Origin: an uncultured bacterium
GTDB taxonomy: Bacteria; Patescibacteriota; Gracilibacteria; Absconditabacterales; Absconditicoccaceae
Assembly (NCBI GenBank): GCA_947168725.1
Contig: CAMVNA010000005.1
Location: 55,908-119,907 of the forward strand
DNA length: 64,000 nt
Reading direction: 5' to 3'
Positions 43,178 to 55,331 of this stretch are shown here, piece after piece (within the stretch, counting starts at the first letter, position 1; each line of letters starts with the position of its first letter). A program made the translations under genes and the position numbers. Below the pieces are notes generated by a model. That model saw only the letters and a list, made by a program, of their open reading frames with translations, had not been told where the DNA came from and did not search any database.

Positions 43178-43264
43178 GGAAGATTGGCCGAGCGGTTGAT
43201 GGCGCACGTCTCGAACACGTGTATTCGTTCATACGAATCCAGGGTTCGAATCCCTGATCTTCCG
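43178..43264 (+). tRNA. tRNA-Ser(CGA)
   Basis: 87 nt. Acceptor GGAAGAT pairs with ATCTTCC, discriminator G. D-arm GGCCGAGCGGTTGATGGC, anticodon stem CACGT/ACGTG with loop CTCGAAC giving anticodon CGA (codon UCG), long variable arm ATTCG...CGAAT, T-arm CAGGGTTCGAATCCCTG. The long variable arm confirms the class II serine identity. No encoded CCA. It is the only tRNA I find; the tRNA-Gly(UCA) needed for UGA is not in this window. Confidence 0.95.
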
Positions 43265-43285
43265 ATTTTTTATTTATTTTGGATA

Positions 43286-43786
43286 TTATCATACAATTTC
43301 AGCATCTGGAGAAATTTCTTCAACTACTTCTGGGACTTCTAATTCTTCATCATCAACTGGACATTCTTTTCTCAATTTTCAATCAAATTCATATTGTTTA
43401 TCTATATAATACTGTAATTTATGCTCTAATGTATTTTTAGGTTCATCAAGTAATGCTTCATACGTCTCATGTAAATCCTTAATAACATCTGCATCAATAC
43501 AAGGCTTTTCCTCTGACAAAGTAATCATCGCCTGATAATAAGACTCTAAACTATATTTCTGCTTTAACCATTCTCCATTTTTACCAAACACATTTTGAAA
43601 AAATATTTCAGTCTGTTGATAAATCACCTTATATCATGAAAAAAAGCTAACTTTCTCTGCCGGATGCGTCTGAAGATATCCATACGACATCCATAAAAGC
43701 AGAAGTCATATAACTAATTCAATTAAATCACTAACTAACTTCTTTTTCATTGTTTGTTTCTCTGAAAGTTGTTTTTCAGTTGTCAT
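43286..43786 (-). CDS. Single-pass membrane protein, unknown
   Basis: 166 aa. Cytosolic basic N-terminus, helix about 23-38 (IELVIGLLLLWM), an exterior helical domain, and an acidic tail rich in Glu. Few TGA(Gly). Downstream of the YqeY-like gene on the same strand. Confidence 0.6.
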
Positions 43787-43833
43787 ATATAAATAAATTT
43801 TTACAAAAAAATAAAACTCTTAATTAATTCAAA

Positions 43834-44277
43834 TTATAATCTAGAATTAATAATATCATTCACAACAGATCAATCTAATTCACTTTTATGATTCGCCATC
43901 AACTCTTTCATAAGTAATCCCCTCTGAGTTTTCAAATCAGTAATTCACAATTTAGCAACAGTTTCATCTATCAAACTTTCAGTTTGTTCTCTAGACAACA
44001 TTGCAGGCAAATACGATTGCAAAATCTCTTTTTTTTGAGTCTCTATTGCAATTTCGTCAGATTTATTCGCTTTTTCTAAAAACAATAAAGTTTCATTCAA
44101 CGATTTGATTTCCTTTTTAATAACCGCTATCACGTCATCATCTGTAGGATCTGCACGTAATTCAATTTTTTTATTCTTAATTTGCGCTAGTAAGTAGTTT
44201 AAAGCCAACTTTTTCACTTCTTCATGATCTTTCATAGCTTGTTTATAATCCTCTGTAATTTTTTCTAACAACGTCAT
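43834..44277 (-). CDS. GatB/YqeY domain protein
   Basis: 147 aa. MTLLEKITEDYKQAMK start, LNYLLAQIKNKKIE, the QKKEILQSYLPAML block near 82-95 and the C-terminal GLLMKELMANHKSELDGSVVNDII are typical of YqeY, which resembles the tRNA-binding tail of GatB. Role unclear, possibly tRNA-related. Two TGA(Gly). Confidence 0.85.
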
Positions 44278-44372
44278 TTCTTATATAATAAAAAATAAAC
44301 CACTTCCAACTTACAGTTTTTAATAATAAAAACAAGAGAAATCTGACATAAATATTAACTTTTTATCCTCTA

Positions 44373-44400
44373 TTGACTTTGTTTTTAAAAAATATATAAG
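44373..44400 (+). promoter_or_regulatory. Promoter for 44467-44919
   Basis: TTGACT (44373-44378), 16-base spacer, TATAAG (44395-44400). Confidence 0.5.
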
Positions 44401-44466
44401 TATATATACATATCTCGAAAATATATTTTTAAGATATGTGAAAATAAAATCTTAAATTTAAATCTT

Positions 44467-44919
44467 ATGAAAAGAAAACGTTTTTCTTGGGGTGTTGCAT
44501 CTTTTATAACAATTTTTTTATGCGCCATCCCTGTAGGATACAAAATGATATTATCCTGCAAAAATCAAAATTCCCAGGTGGAATATGCTTCAAAAACTAA
44601 TGAGAAATTTTACCATAAAATGGTAAAAATGGAAAAAAATTCAACATTAACTTTTAATGGATTTCCTACATGTTTAACGAGCATATTATCTCACTCTACG
44701 ACATCTGGAGATGCTATCCTAACTACAGAAAAAGATACCCTATATTTAGCCTTTAGATGGTTAAACTATAATGACATCAACAGGTATCCATTCTATATAG
44801 TTAAGGATAATAAAGATAACTTTTGGTCTTTGTACCGTCATAATGAAAAATTCTTATTGACTAGAAGAGACAAAAAAGATTTTAAAGATTTACTTACAAA
44901 CAACAAAAGATTGGAATAA
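44467..44919 (+). CDS. Exported or anchored small protein, UGA-free
   Basis: 150 aa. Basic N-terminus and hydrophobic segment about 8-28, then a polar domain. Four glycines, none UGA; TAA stop. No recognised family. Monocistronic, like the units at 2623-4273, with its own promoter and terminator. Confidence 0.65.
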   Translation: MKRKRFSWGVASFITIFLCAIPVGYKMILSCKNQNSQVEYASKTNEKFYHKMVKMEKNSTLTFNGFPTCLTSILSHSTTSGDAILTTEKDTLYLAFRWLNYNDINRYPFYIVKDNKDNFWSLYRHNEKFLLTRRDKKDFKDLLTNNKRLE

Positions 44920-44947
44920 AACTCAAGTAAAGTAAAATCAATTAACA

Positions 44948-44976
44948 AACCCTCAGTTATCTACTGAGGGTTTTCT
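44948..44976. terminator. Terminator between convergent genes
   Basis: ACCCTCAGT / ACTGAGGGT stem, loop TATCT, TTTT tail. Confidence 0.9.
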
Positions 44977-44981
44977 ATTTA

Positions 44982-45959
44982 TTATTTTTTCGTCTGACTT
45001 TTCTTCTTATGTACATTATGCCATCAAATAGGCTCATCATATCCATCAGATGTAATTATATCAGAAACTGTTTTAGGCTGTTTTCCATTTTGTAATATTA
45101 ACTCTAAACTTTTTCTAACATTTGTCGTATCCTGATCCTTAAAATGCCAAAGAAAGATATCTCCATTATTAACCACTCCATCCTTTGGATTTTCTGTATA
45201 TCGCCATCAAATAGGGATATAACCATGTTTCTTCAAAATATCTAAATATGCTTTTTCTCTAATTCAATACATTCACGGAAAACGGAAAAATGGATAATTT
45301 TTTTTCATTCTAAGAAGATAATCTTCTCACAATACTTCTTTCACAGTCTTTTCCCATCACAAAAGCTCTCTTTCAAAACGTTCAGGCTCATCTCACATTT
45401 TAAAATATTTATTATGATGATCTGTATGATTACAAATTTCATGTCACTGTTGAGCAGCTTTTCTCCAAAGATCAGAATGAATTCTCAAACATTCTCAAAT
45501 TACAAAAAACGTTGCCTTTACATTATTTTTTTCAAATAAATCCAACATGTATTCTATACTCTTCCTTCCATACCCATCATCTATAGAAATCGCAACATTT
45601 GGTTGACTTAAATCTCAAACAATGATAGGCTCCCTAATCTGAGAAATCATATCCCTAATACGTTGTTGACGAGAATCTAGTTCTAATCACCATAAATTCT
45701 GATCTACTAATCATAAATTCTGATCAATCCCTCATAAATCTTGTTCTATTGAACGTAAACTTTGTTCTGGTTGTTGTAGTTCTTGGTCATCAAAAGATAA
45801 TATCTCTGAAATGTCTTGTTTTGTTCCATTTGATTCAAATTTCGAAACATCTACTGTTTCTACTTTTTCTTGTGTTGCTTTTGCTTCCTTTTCTGGTGCT
45901 TTTGTATTACCACAACCAAGCAAAGTTACAACTGCTAAAGCTCATAATGCTCTTTTCAT
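44982..45959 (-). CDS. Polysaccharide deacetylase (NodB domain) lipoprotein
   Basis: 325 aa. N-terminal signal ending in LLGCG, a lipobox. A Gln/Glu-rich linker contains short repeats of D-Q-N-L (near 76-92). The NodB domain follows, with ISIDDGYG near 124-131 and the metal-binding H-x3-H in NHTDHH near 176. The enzyme should remove acetyl groups from wall or capsule polysaccharide outside the cell. Follows rsmI on the same strand. Confidence 0.88.
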
Positions 45960-46040
45960 GTTATAGAAAATAACAAAATAAATACACCATGTATAATGTA
46001 TTTATGTATAAAGTCAATATAAAATATTATATATCTATTC

Positions 46041-46709
46041 TTATGGTTTTAGTCCAACTACGAATTCTCACTTTATAACTATACTTCAAGATTTGATAAA
46101 TTCCTCACATTTAAATAGATTTCAAGTAAAAAATTGTTCAAAAACTTTGCTTATTTCACGTGCTATAAATATTTCTCAATTAAAATTCAGATTTTTCAAC
46201 TCTTCCAATAATTTAGAAATTCTATGGACTGATTCATAAAAAAATGTCGGAGTCTCACTTTCAATCATCTTTTTCAAAGCTGTCTGTCTTCATTTCTTTT
46301 GAGGTAAAAATCATATAAATATAAATTCTGTTGTATCAAATCCGGCTGCAACAATCGATGGGACTAAAGCATTTGCACCGGGCAAAACAGAATATTTAAT
46401 CTGATTTTCATTGCATAATTTAACTAAAGACTTTCACGGATCAGATAGTCATGGAGTTCAAGCTTCTGAAACAACCACCGTATCATTTTCTTTCAATAAT
46501 TTAGCATAAAATCATAGTTTCCCTGGAGAAGTAAAACTAGTTAACGAATAAAATTCTTTTCAGACAATTGAAATATCATACATTGATAATAATTTCTTTG
46601 CTGTCCTTGTATCTTCACATATCAAAATGTTTATCTCTTTTAAAAGTCTGAGAGCTCTTAAAGTAATATCTTCCTTATTTCATATTGGAGTAGGTACAAA
46701 ATATAACAT
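46041..46709 (-). CDS. rsmI: 16S rRNA 2'-O-ribose C1402 methyltransferase RsmI
   Basis: 222 aa. Tetrapyrrole methylase fold with YFVPTPIGNKEDIT at the start, CEDTRTAKKLL near 37 and EAGTPGLSDPG near 82. TGA supplies the Gly of P-I-G-N and of the A-G-T-P-G-x-S-D-P-G loop. It pairs functionally with RsmH (34883-35773). Starts 90 bases after the giant surface protein gene. Confidence 0.92.
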
Positions 46710-46798
46710 TTAAATTTTTTAATATAAATTCTTTTTTTGAATATATAAAGTAAAGCATTATTTTCAATTACAAATTTTCACTTTTAAAACTCATTTCA

Positions 46799-49700
46799 TT
46801 ATTTTACTGGAAGTTCTCATCCTTCTCCCTCTTCTTCACTTCTTCTATTTTCTTCTCTATCCCATCTTACGAAATGGTATCATGGCTTTGGCACTGCATT
46901 TACTGGTACTTCACTTCCACATTCTCGTACTGCTTCTGTTTTTCTCTCTCCATTTATCTCTAAGTAATCTACTCACTTATCTCCACTTAAATGCACCGTA
47001 TAACTATTTCTATTATAGTATAGATATATTTTTGTACTTCCATCTCATTTAATCGTAGTTTCTGTTACTATCTCTCATGGTCAATTTTCTGTTCATGTTA
47101 AACTTCACCTATCATAGCTTGCACATGGATACTGACTCTCTTTAGATAGAGATGATAATGTTAATACATCATCCGTTCTTCAATGTCATGTCTCCGTTTC
47201 TACTAATATATATTTATTTTCTCAAATCTTCTTCACATAATGATATATTATATATTCTACATTGCTACTCTGCCATACCGCATTATATATCTTATTTCAA
47301 TCACTTCATGATGGAATTATAACTCACGTTTGTGCCACACCCCCATTACTTCATGTCCATCATAAGAATATATATCATGTTTTTATTGGTTGTTGAAGTG
47401 TTATTGCTCAACTTTCTATTGTATATGTATCTGGATTATTTGGATCATTTATTCATCAATCCAAATTATATGTAATTGTATATTCTACCAAATTCCATTT
47501 TGCTACCAAATTACTAGTTCATATAATTGGTGTAGAAAAATCAAAATCCAATCAATTTAATGTCCATCCACTAAATTCATATCATGTTTTAGTTGGATCT
47601 GGAATTGGTTTTGTTGCTGTAGATCAATATTCAACATTTTGAGTAGTTGGCGTATAGTCTCATCCGGTAGAATCAAACATTACATCATATTTATTTACTT
47701 CTCTATCAAACTGTGCCTGGATGATACATCCAGTTATTAATGAATTTCCACAAGTATTATTCCATCCACTGAATGTATATGTGTATTGTGCATTTCATGT
47801 CGTTGGTGTGGCTACCACAGTTGTAGTTCAGATTGTTAATGTATTTCAATTTATGGAAATTAATGTTCAATAATCTGCTGTTACTAATCAACTACTTACA
47901 GTTCCATATCCATCTGGATTAGCTGTAATTGTGGCTGTATATTGATTTACAGTTTCATTAAATTGTGCCGTATAAGTAGCATCAGCTGTAGCTGGTAGTA
48001 TAGCTGGAGACCGCGTATTATTAAATGTATAACTGTATTGTGCTGTGGCTGTTTTAGTTGGAGTAGCTCAATTATATGATGGTATAGAACCATATGCCAA
48101 AGTATCTGTCTTTAATGTACTTCCATTTCCATCTTTCCAAGTAATCTGGACAGTATCAATTTCACATGAATTATTATTTGCTCATGTATGATAGTGAGAA
48201 TCACAAGTCCATGCACAATTATCTGCTGTAGACCGACTTCCATTATTCCATGTTCATTGCCAAGTTATATTTACATTTCATGCTACATAACTTGAATGCT
48301 CTGGCTTTCAATTCTGTATACAAGCTACTTGTTTTGTATCACTTGTACAAGATGAATTATCTTCTGTATGAAATCCATTAGCACAATTCGTTAGTTTATA
48401 TACTGTAGTTCATGCATTACAGCTATTATCATTAGCTGTATATGGTGTACATGAGTCATATGTTCCATTAGCACCTGTTGAATTTAATGTAAAACTTGCA
48501 TCACATGTAGTAGATACTGGTGCACAAGTCAGATTTGTATATCATGTATCTCATCAAAGTACTCCGTTAGTACAAGTCACTATTCATGTTGTACATATAG
48601 TAGGACAAGTAGGAGATGATGTTGAATACACCACAAGTCCACTACCATCGGCTATTGTCTGTCACAAGAATTCACAATCCTGTGCATCCTGTACACATTC
48701 ACCTCAATCATCATGATATCCACTATTACAATTCCACTGAGCATACAAGTTGATAGTCCTTCATGCTACATCTGTTAGATTGTTTACAGATTCTCCATTG
48801 CTATATCCTGTTCATGCTCCATCAGCTCTAGTATTCCATCCACTAAATGTAGCATTAGCTTTTGTAAAGGTATTTGAACTTAAATTCTTTGCTGTATCAT
48901 ATGTCATACTAGTATCGGACATATTTCATGCTCATCCATTCGCATTATACTTAATTGTATATGTAATAGGAGTCCATTGTGCAACAAGAGTTGTAGGTGC
49001 GGTAATTTGCGTAGAAAAATCATACTCTGTTGTACTATTTTGCCTTGACCACCACTTAAAATCATATCATATTCTAGTAGGATCATCTGGTTTTCTTATT
49101 ACAGCATTACGTCACATAGTATCTACTTCTTGAGTATCTCCTCCAACTAACGTTCATCAATTTGCATTAAATGTTACTGTATAAGTAGTACTATTTCACA
49201 TAGCATATAGTGTCATATTTGATGTAACTGGATCATCAAAATCCCAATCATTAGAAGTATTATTATAAGTTGCATTATTAACCTTACTCCATCTTGAAAA
49301 ATAGTAAGTATAACTATTGAATCGCGATGATGTTGTAAATGAACTTGGATCTTCAGGTCTTCTAAGTGGAGTTCCACACGCTACTTTAATTTGTGCTGGC
49401 AGTGTAAAATTACATGTTGATTGACTACTGGTATTTCTATAACATCTACCATTTCCAAACGATACTGTACATATATTTCACCACTGTGCAAATAGCTCCA
49501 AATCATCTGTTACTGGTGTTTTGAAATCATATTCATTATTTCATTCACTATCTGTAGTCCAGTATTTAAATCATTGATTAGATTTAGTTGGATCTTCTGG
49601 CTTAACAGCTCTTTCTCCTGGTTCTACCTCCTGAGATTCTACACTACTTCATCAGTTGGAATTAAATGTTACTGTATAAGTATGCTTTTCTCCCCAATGT

Positions 49701-52700
49701 GCATATAATGTAATATCTGATGTAATTGGAGTAGAAAAATTGAATGGTGTAGTTGCTCCAGTCAAATACCATCACAAAAAAGCATATCCATCATAGGTTG
49801 GATCTTCTGGGACTTCTGCTGTTAATCCAGAACCAACTAATTGAGAAGCTACACTACTTCATCCATTAGAATTAAATGTTACTGTATTAGCCTTTAACCA
49901 TTGAGCAAACAACTCTAAATCTCAAGTAACTATTGTTGAACCAAAAATAAATTCGTTTTCACCTTCTTGATCTGTTGTCCATTTTGTAAAAACATATCAA
50001 TCTCTTGTTGGATCTGTAGGTACAGAATCTACTACTTCTCAACTTACAACTTCAACACTTTCTGTAAATATTTGTCATCAGTTTCAATTAAATGTAACAG
50101 TTACATATTTTATCCAATTTGCATACACTGTTCACTGAGTTGCAGAATTTCAAAACATATTGGTAAATGTTGTACTCGTTGTGAAATTTGTTTTTACATT
50201 ATTAGTATTATAATAATACCATCCATTAAATTGATATCAATTCTTAGTTATATTAACTGTTGGAACTTGAACATAAGAGGAGCTAGATGTAAATAACTGA
50301 TACGGCACCTGTGTTCATCCGTCTGTATCAAATAAAACTTTATACGTTGTGGTTGTGTTACATGTTTTTCAACTCACAGTTGTACTACTACTTTCTCTAT
50401 AACAAGTTGCCTCTGTTGTAGAATTTTGAGAAGTACTTTTTCTAAATGCCTCATCTCAAATAACAAGATTTGAAATAGACGCAGGAACAATGAAGCTATT
50501 AAGGTTTGTATTTCATATAAATCAAAAAGTATCAATATTTGTTAAAGTACTTGGCAAAGTAAGACTTGAAATAGCAACACTATAAAAAGCTCTATCATCT
50601 ATCCTCTCAACTCACTCTGGAATTATTATTGAAGTACAAGAAGTTCATCATGCATAACTCACTATTGTTGTTTTATCTTCTACTCAATTATTTCTAGCAT
50701 AAATAAAACCATCTTCACATGGAAAATTATTTTTATTAAAAGATGATGTTTCTAACACTTCTACAGAACTTGGAATTTCAACAGATGTTAAGTTATTATT
50801 ATAAAATGTATATTTTCAAATTATCTTTACTGTTTCTGGAATTACTACAGAAGTAATTCATTTTCATTCAAAAACTCAATTGTGTTCATATCTAGATGTT
50901 GATCAATCATGTTCATAATAAGACAACCACACAACAGGTAAATCTGTACCATTATATGAAATATATGCAGGAATTACTACATCAGTTGTACATCAATCAC
51001 TTGTATTTACGGTGTAATCAATAATATGGATTCAATAACTTCAATTATCTAGAGCTACTCTGTCATAATCAAAACAACTAGCTGGTGTTTCTTCTACATC
51101 CGCAGCTCTCAAGACAGGAGCATCTACTGCTGCTACCACATATGGACTAAACCTTTCAGCATCTACTACCAATTCACCATCGCTTGTAGCTTTCTGATTT
51201 ATTTCTACTTCTTTTACTTCTACTTCTTCTGTCTTCTTACCTCTCTCATCTTTTACTTCTTCTAAGTGATATACTTTCAGCTCTTTATTTTCATCACTAT
51301 TTGCTTCTGCTAAATCATCATTATATACATAATTAAATGATACTTTTACTGTCTGTCATGTATATGGTTGCAGTTCAATTTCTTCTCCACTAGTTAAAGT
51401 ATATATAAATGAAATATCAAAAGCTACTAATTCTGACTCCTGTGTCACATCAGTATTTTCTACTAATTGATCTTTAATTTGCTGTTGCTGTGATTTTGTT
51501 GTAATTGGAGTAATTCTAAGCTCTGCTACTGAAGGAAAAGAACCTATAGGAGCTTCTACATTCACAATTACATTTTTGTACATCTTATTTCATGTTATTT
51601 CTTTTTCATTTAAGGTTTCCCAAACATGTGATAATTCTAATTCTTTATCTTTTTCTGTGTATTCTAATACTTCTCATGTTTCAGTTTGTACTAATAACAA
51701 CTCCTTCAATAAATCTAAAGCTGATCATGATTCAACATCTCATGTTTTTAATTCTAAGGAATCTGATAGAGAATTTTGGATATTTCATCATCTACCTAAA
51801 TCATTGACTCATTCACTTCATTTTTCTATGGTTCATGATAACATATTTTCATCATACTGATTTAATGTAGATAAATCTTGTTTTTCTTCCTTTACTATCC
51901 CTCTAGCCTCATATTTCGCTACATATTCCACATTTCATTTTACCTCTGTTATTTCTTTATCCCATCATGCAAATGTATATTCATATTCTTCCGTAGATTC
52001 TTTCGTTGGTGTAATTCAATCATATGTTGGAACTGTTCCATATTCTACTTCTCATGTTCACAATACCGTTCCATTTTCATCTTTCCACGTTACTGTATAT
52101 TTTCTGAGTGTGTAAGTATATGTTGCTCTATATTCTGCATCTCATTCCACTGCTTTAATTTCAGGTTCCCATCATTTAAATGTATATGTATATTTTGAAT
52201 CTGATGGCTGTGTGATATCTTCATGTGTTGGTATCTGCCCATATGCTACTTTAGTTGTGTCTTTAATAGTACCATCTTCATTCTTCCATGTTACATTATA
52301 TTGATTTAGTATATATGTATAAGTTGCTCTATATTCTGTATCTCATGTTACTTCTCTAATCTCTGGGCTCCATCCACTAAATACGTATGTATATTGAGCA
52401 TCTGCTGGCTGATTTGCGTCTTCATGTATAGGCATCTCTCCGCCTGTTACAACTGTCGTATCTATCAGTGTTCCATCCTCATTCTTCCATGTGATTGTAT
52501 ATGTCTGATTCCCTGTTTCGTTCGGATTTTCTTGTATATCTCACGTCAAGTTCACACCAATCTCACCATTTTCATCTTTATCAATGAGGATTTCATCTCA
52601 CTCTTGACATTCTTGTCCCTCTTGACAAAGAGGGGTCGAGGAGGTTTGTTCTCCACTTCATGCTTCTGTTCCATCTTCTCCTTCTTGAGCTTCTATCTCT

Positions 52701-54265
52701 ACTGGTGCTTCATATGGCTCCACATTCTGGAAACATCTAATAGTATGTCATTGTGATTTATTTTGTAATCTCTCATCTTCTCTATTTCAAATATATGCAT
52801 TCATATCAAATACTCATGCTCTACTTCAATCCTTTGCTATTGTTGTCCAATACACTCACAATCCTCCTTCATAATTCCCATTTTCATCATAACTTCATGC
52901 CAATGGTAGTTTTAATTCCTCTGACAACGTTTCTATGATAATCGATAATTTATCTTCATCTACACATTCTGTTTCTCATTGAGTACACTGTGTAGCTGCT
53001 CATTTGAAGGTATGTATATTCTTTGTAGCATAATCTGCTGAATATCTTAATACTGTTTCATTTTTAGTTGTATCTTGTGTATGAATCTTTCACCATATAC
53101 TCAACAATTGATTCCATTCTTTTACTGTTGGTATATGATATCCTACTGGACAGGATCCATATCTGGAACTTTCCTTCGACTCATTTCACCACAAACTATT
53201 ATAATGATCTCCATTCTCCCAATAATCCCTACCTCACACTATAAACATTCATTTACCATCATATCCACGATTATAATAACTATCCTTATATATTGCCTTC
53301 TCTGTTGTTTTATTTGATCAATTCACTGTTTTTACTCCACTATTATTTCACCACTGGAAATAATTTCCATATGAACTTCTTCCTACTCCTACACTTTCTG
53401 CTCATAGATTCTTATCCATTATCGTTATACTTGCCGATGTTTTTGGATCTTTTAGAGTAACTGTTCATATATTATTCGAATCTCTTCCGTATTTTATGTA
53501 CCTACTGTCTCATTCCTTTTTGAAGAAATATCTAATTTTTGTTACTATTTCTTGGATTTCTTCTGTTATGGTATCGATTACTCATCATGTTCACTGATTA
53601 TCTTCATTCTCTGTCAATTGTTGTTCTAATGTATCTTCTTCACTTCACATTTGCGTTCATGTTTGTATTTCTAAAACCCCTGTTAAAGAAGTTCCCATCT
53701 GTGTGTCATCATTCTCTATACCAGTCAAAGATTCTTGTATATCTCATGTAATTACATCTCCTGATTGTCATTCTAGAGTATTACTCTCATTATTTTGAGA
53801 TGTTGTCAAAGTATCTTCTAAAATTCATGTTTGTGTTTCTGTAGTATCAATTAAAGAGTTCTCCGTTTCCGTTTTATCATTGTTCGTTTCTATATTCCCA
53901 TCATTCGTTTCTATAGAAGATCATTGTTCTTCTCTTTCTGTCTGTTCAACCTCTATTTCTGTAATAGATTGTTCTTCATTTTCTAAACTTTCTATCTCTT
54001 CATCTTGACTATCTTCTGAAGCTTCCTCTTCACTTCATACCTCTCATTGTGTATCTTCATCTGAAGCCTCTTGTTCTTCTCTTTCTATTTCACTCTCTTC
54101 TTCCTGAATATCTTCTGGAGATCCCGATTCTGTGATTTCATTCTCAATAACTACATTTTCCCCTATATCAAAAATATCTCCATCATTCCCAAAGGCAATT
54201 GAAAAAGGAGTGAGGATATTATCCATCGCTAGTATAATCGCTACAATACTAAATCGTTTCTTCAT
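46799..54265 (-). CDS. Giant multi-repeat surface protein (2,488 aa)
   Basis: One uninterrupted code-25 frame of 7,467 bases. In order: signal peptide about 1-26; Glu/Asp/Ser/Thr-rich stalk about 30-230; Fibrobacter-type paralogous (FISUMP-like) region with PVGYHIPTVKEW near 375; VTWKNEDGT...F-x-G-W repeats about 600-760; BspA-type leucine-rich repeats about 1095-1270. After these come many InlB B-type repeats with F-x-G-W or Y-x-W-x endings (1320-1830), a Cys-rich segment (1855-2030), and further B-repeats to a charged C-terminus without LPXTG or membrane anchor. Such repeats build extended adhesins. UGA is sparse near the N-terminus and dense later. Confidence 0.88.
52616..52651. repeat. 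Partial copy of the comEC 3' palindromic repeat
   Basis: CTTGACAAAGAGGGG and GAGGAGGTTTG here are the reverse complement of the left half of the element at 33891-33974. It lies in frame inside the giant surface protein gene, between the stalk and the first repeat block. Confidence 0.65.
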
Positions 54266-54674
54266 TTTCGGGTTTTCTCTAAAAATTCAATTACTATAAA
54301 ATTATACTCCTAACTAGCAAATTTTGCAAAAATATAACCAAAAATTCGATATTCTTAGGTTGACTTTTTGATGATTTATTTCATAAAAACACATAATATT
54401 ATAGAGAAAATTTCTACATGGGATTCTCCTAGATATGAACTACTATTTTGAAATTTTATGTTTTGTAAAAAATAAGACAACTTTTTACTATCAATTTTAT
54501 ACAAATTTTTAATATTTTTCTAATTTTGTCAAAAGATTTTTTTAAATATTTTTTTGAGTCTGTTTTTTATTTAAAATATTCTATAAAAACTACCAAAAAC
54601 CCAAAAAATGTCTTGCTTTCAAAACAATAATTATAAGAATGAATCAAGTAAATTTTATTTTTCATAATTTATTC
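54266..54674. other. AT-rich intergenic region between divergent genes
   Basis: 409 bases, extremely A/T-rich, between the giant surface protein and the kinase gene. I see isolated promoter-like elements (TTGACA on the minus strand at 54542-54537, TATAAT on the minus strand at 54403-54398) but no properly spaced pair, and no gene or convincing hairpin. Confidence 0.5.
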
Positions 54675-55220
54675 ATGAAAATCATCTGAATTACTGGCCC
54701 ACAAGCAGCATGAAAATGAGAAATTGTAAATTATTTAGTTGAAAAAAAATGATTTTCTCATTACTCAGTACGCTGATTTTTGACTGAAGAAATTGAAAAA
54801 AGATGACTCCCTCTTGATAGGGATAGTATGCGTGAAGTAGCCAATGACTTACGTGCAAAATATTGACCGTCATACATCACTGACCAACTATTTTTACAAG
54901 CCCAGCAGTCAGGGAATGATTCTATTATCGAATCTATTCGTGCTATCTGAGAAGTTGAATCATTAAAAAAGAATTCTGATTTCATTTTACTATGAATCAA
55001 TGCTGACCAAAAATTAAGATTCGAAAGAGCCATTGCTAGAAAAAGTGCATCAGATTTTGTGACTTTTGAAAAATTCCAAGAACAAGAGCGTTTAGAAAGT
55101 GAAAATTCTGACCCTTCTAAACAAAATATCAACGCTTGTATGAATATGGCAGATTTTATAGTTAACAATAATTGAAATATTAAAGAATTACACAAACAAC
55201 TTGATGAAATAATCGGTTAA
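54675..55220 (+). CDS. P-loop nucleotide kinase, dephospho-CoA kinase-like
   Basis: 181 aa. Walker A G-P-Q-A-A-G-K-G at 8-15 (two of the glycines are TGA), SVRGFLTEEI near 32, a LADQ-like RAKYGPSYITDQL and FILLGINADQKLRFERAIAR near 105-120 that acts as the lid. It could be dephospho-CoA kinase or a nucleoside-monophosphate kinase; substrate not fixed. Confidence 0.75.
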
Positions 55221-55331
55221 CCATATTTTGATTATTTCTTCGTTTATTTGTATATGCACAACGGTACTAAGCCACATTTCAGACACATTTCCGATCAATA
55301 AAATAAATTTTTATTACAGATATCATAAAAT

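Noticed and set aside
42902..43207. Leu/Arg repeat protein on the minus strand
   Set aside because: It is the complement of the P-Q-V-Q-Q repeat tract of the plus-strand gene and runs over the terminator and into the tRNA.
48750..49133. 127-codon open frame on the plus strand
   Set aside because: It is antisense to the giant surface protein, whose repeats keep the opposite frame open; no start signal or family.
52610..52660. Possible frameshift caused by the repeat in the giant gene
   Set aside because: The minus-strand frame stays open through the repeat and the protein repeats continue normally on both sides.
51878..53317. Several plus-strand Cys/Phe/Ile-rich frames
   Set aside because: All are antisense to the continuous giant surface protein frame.
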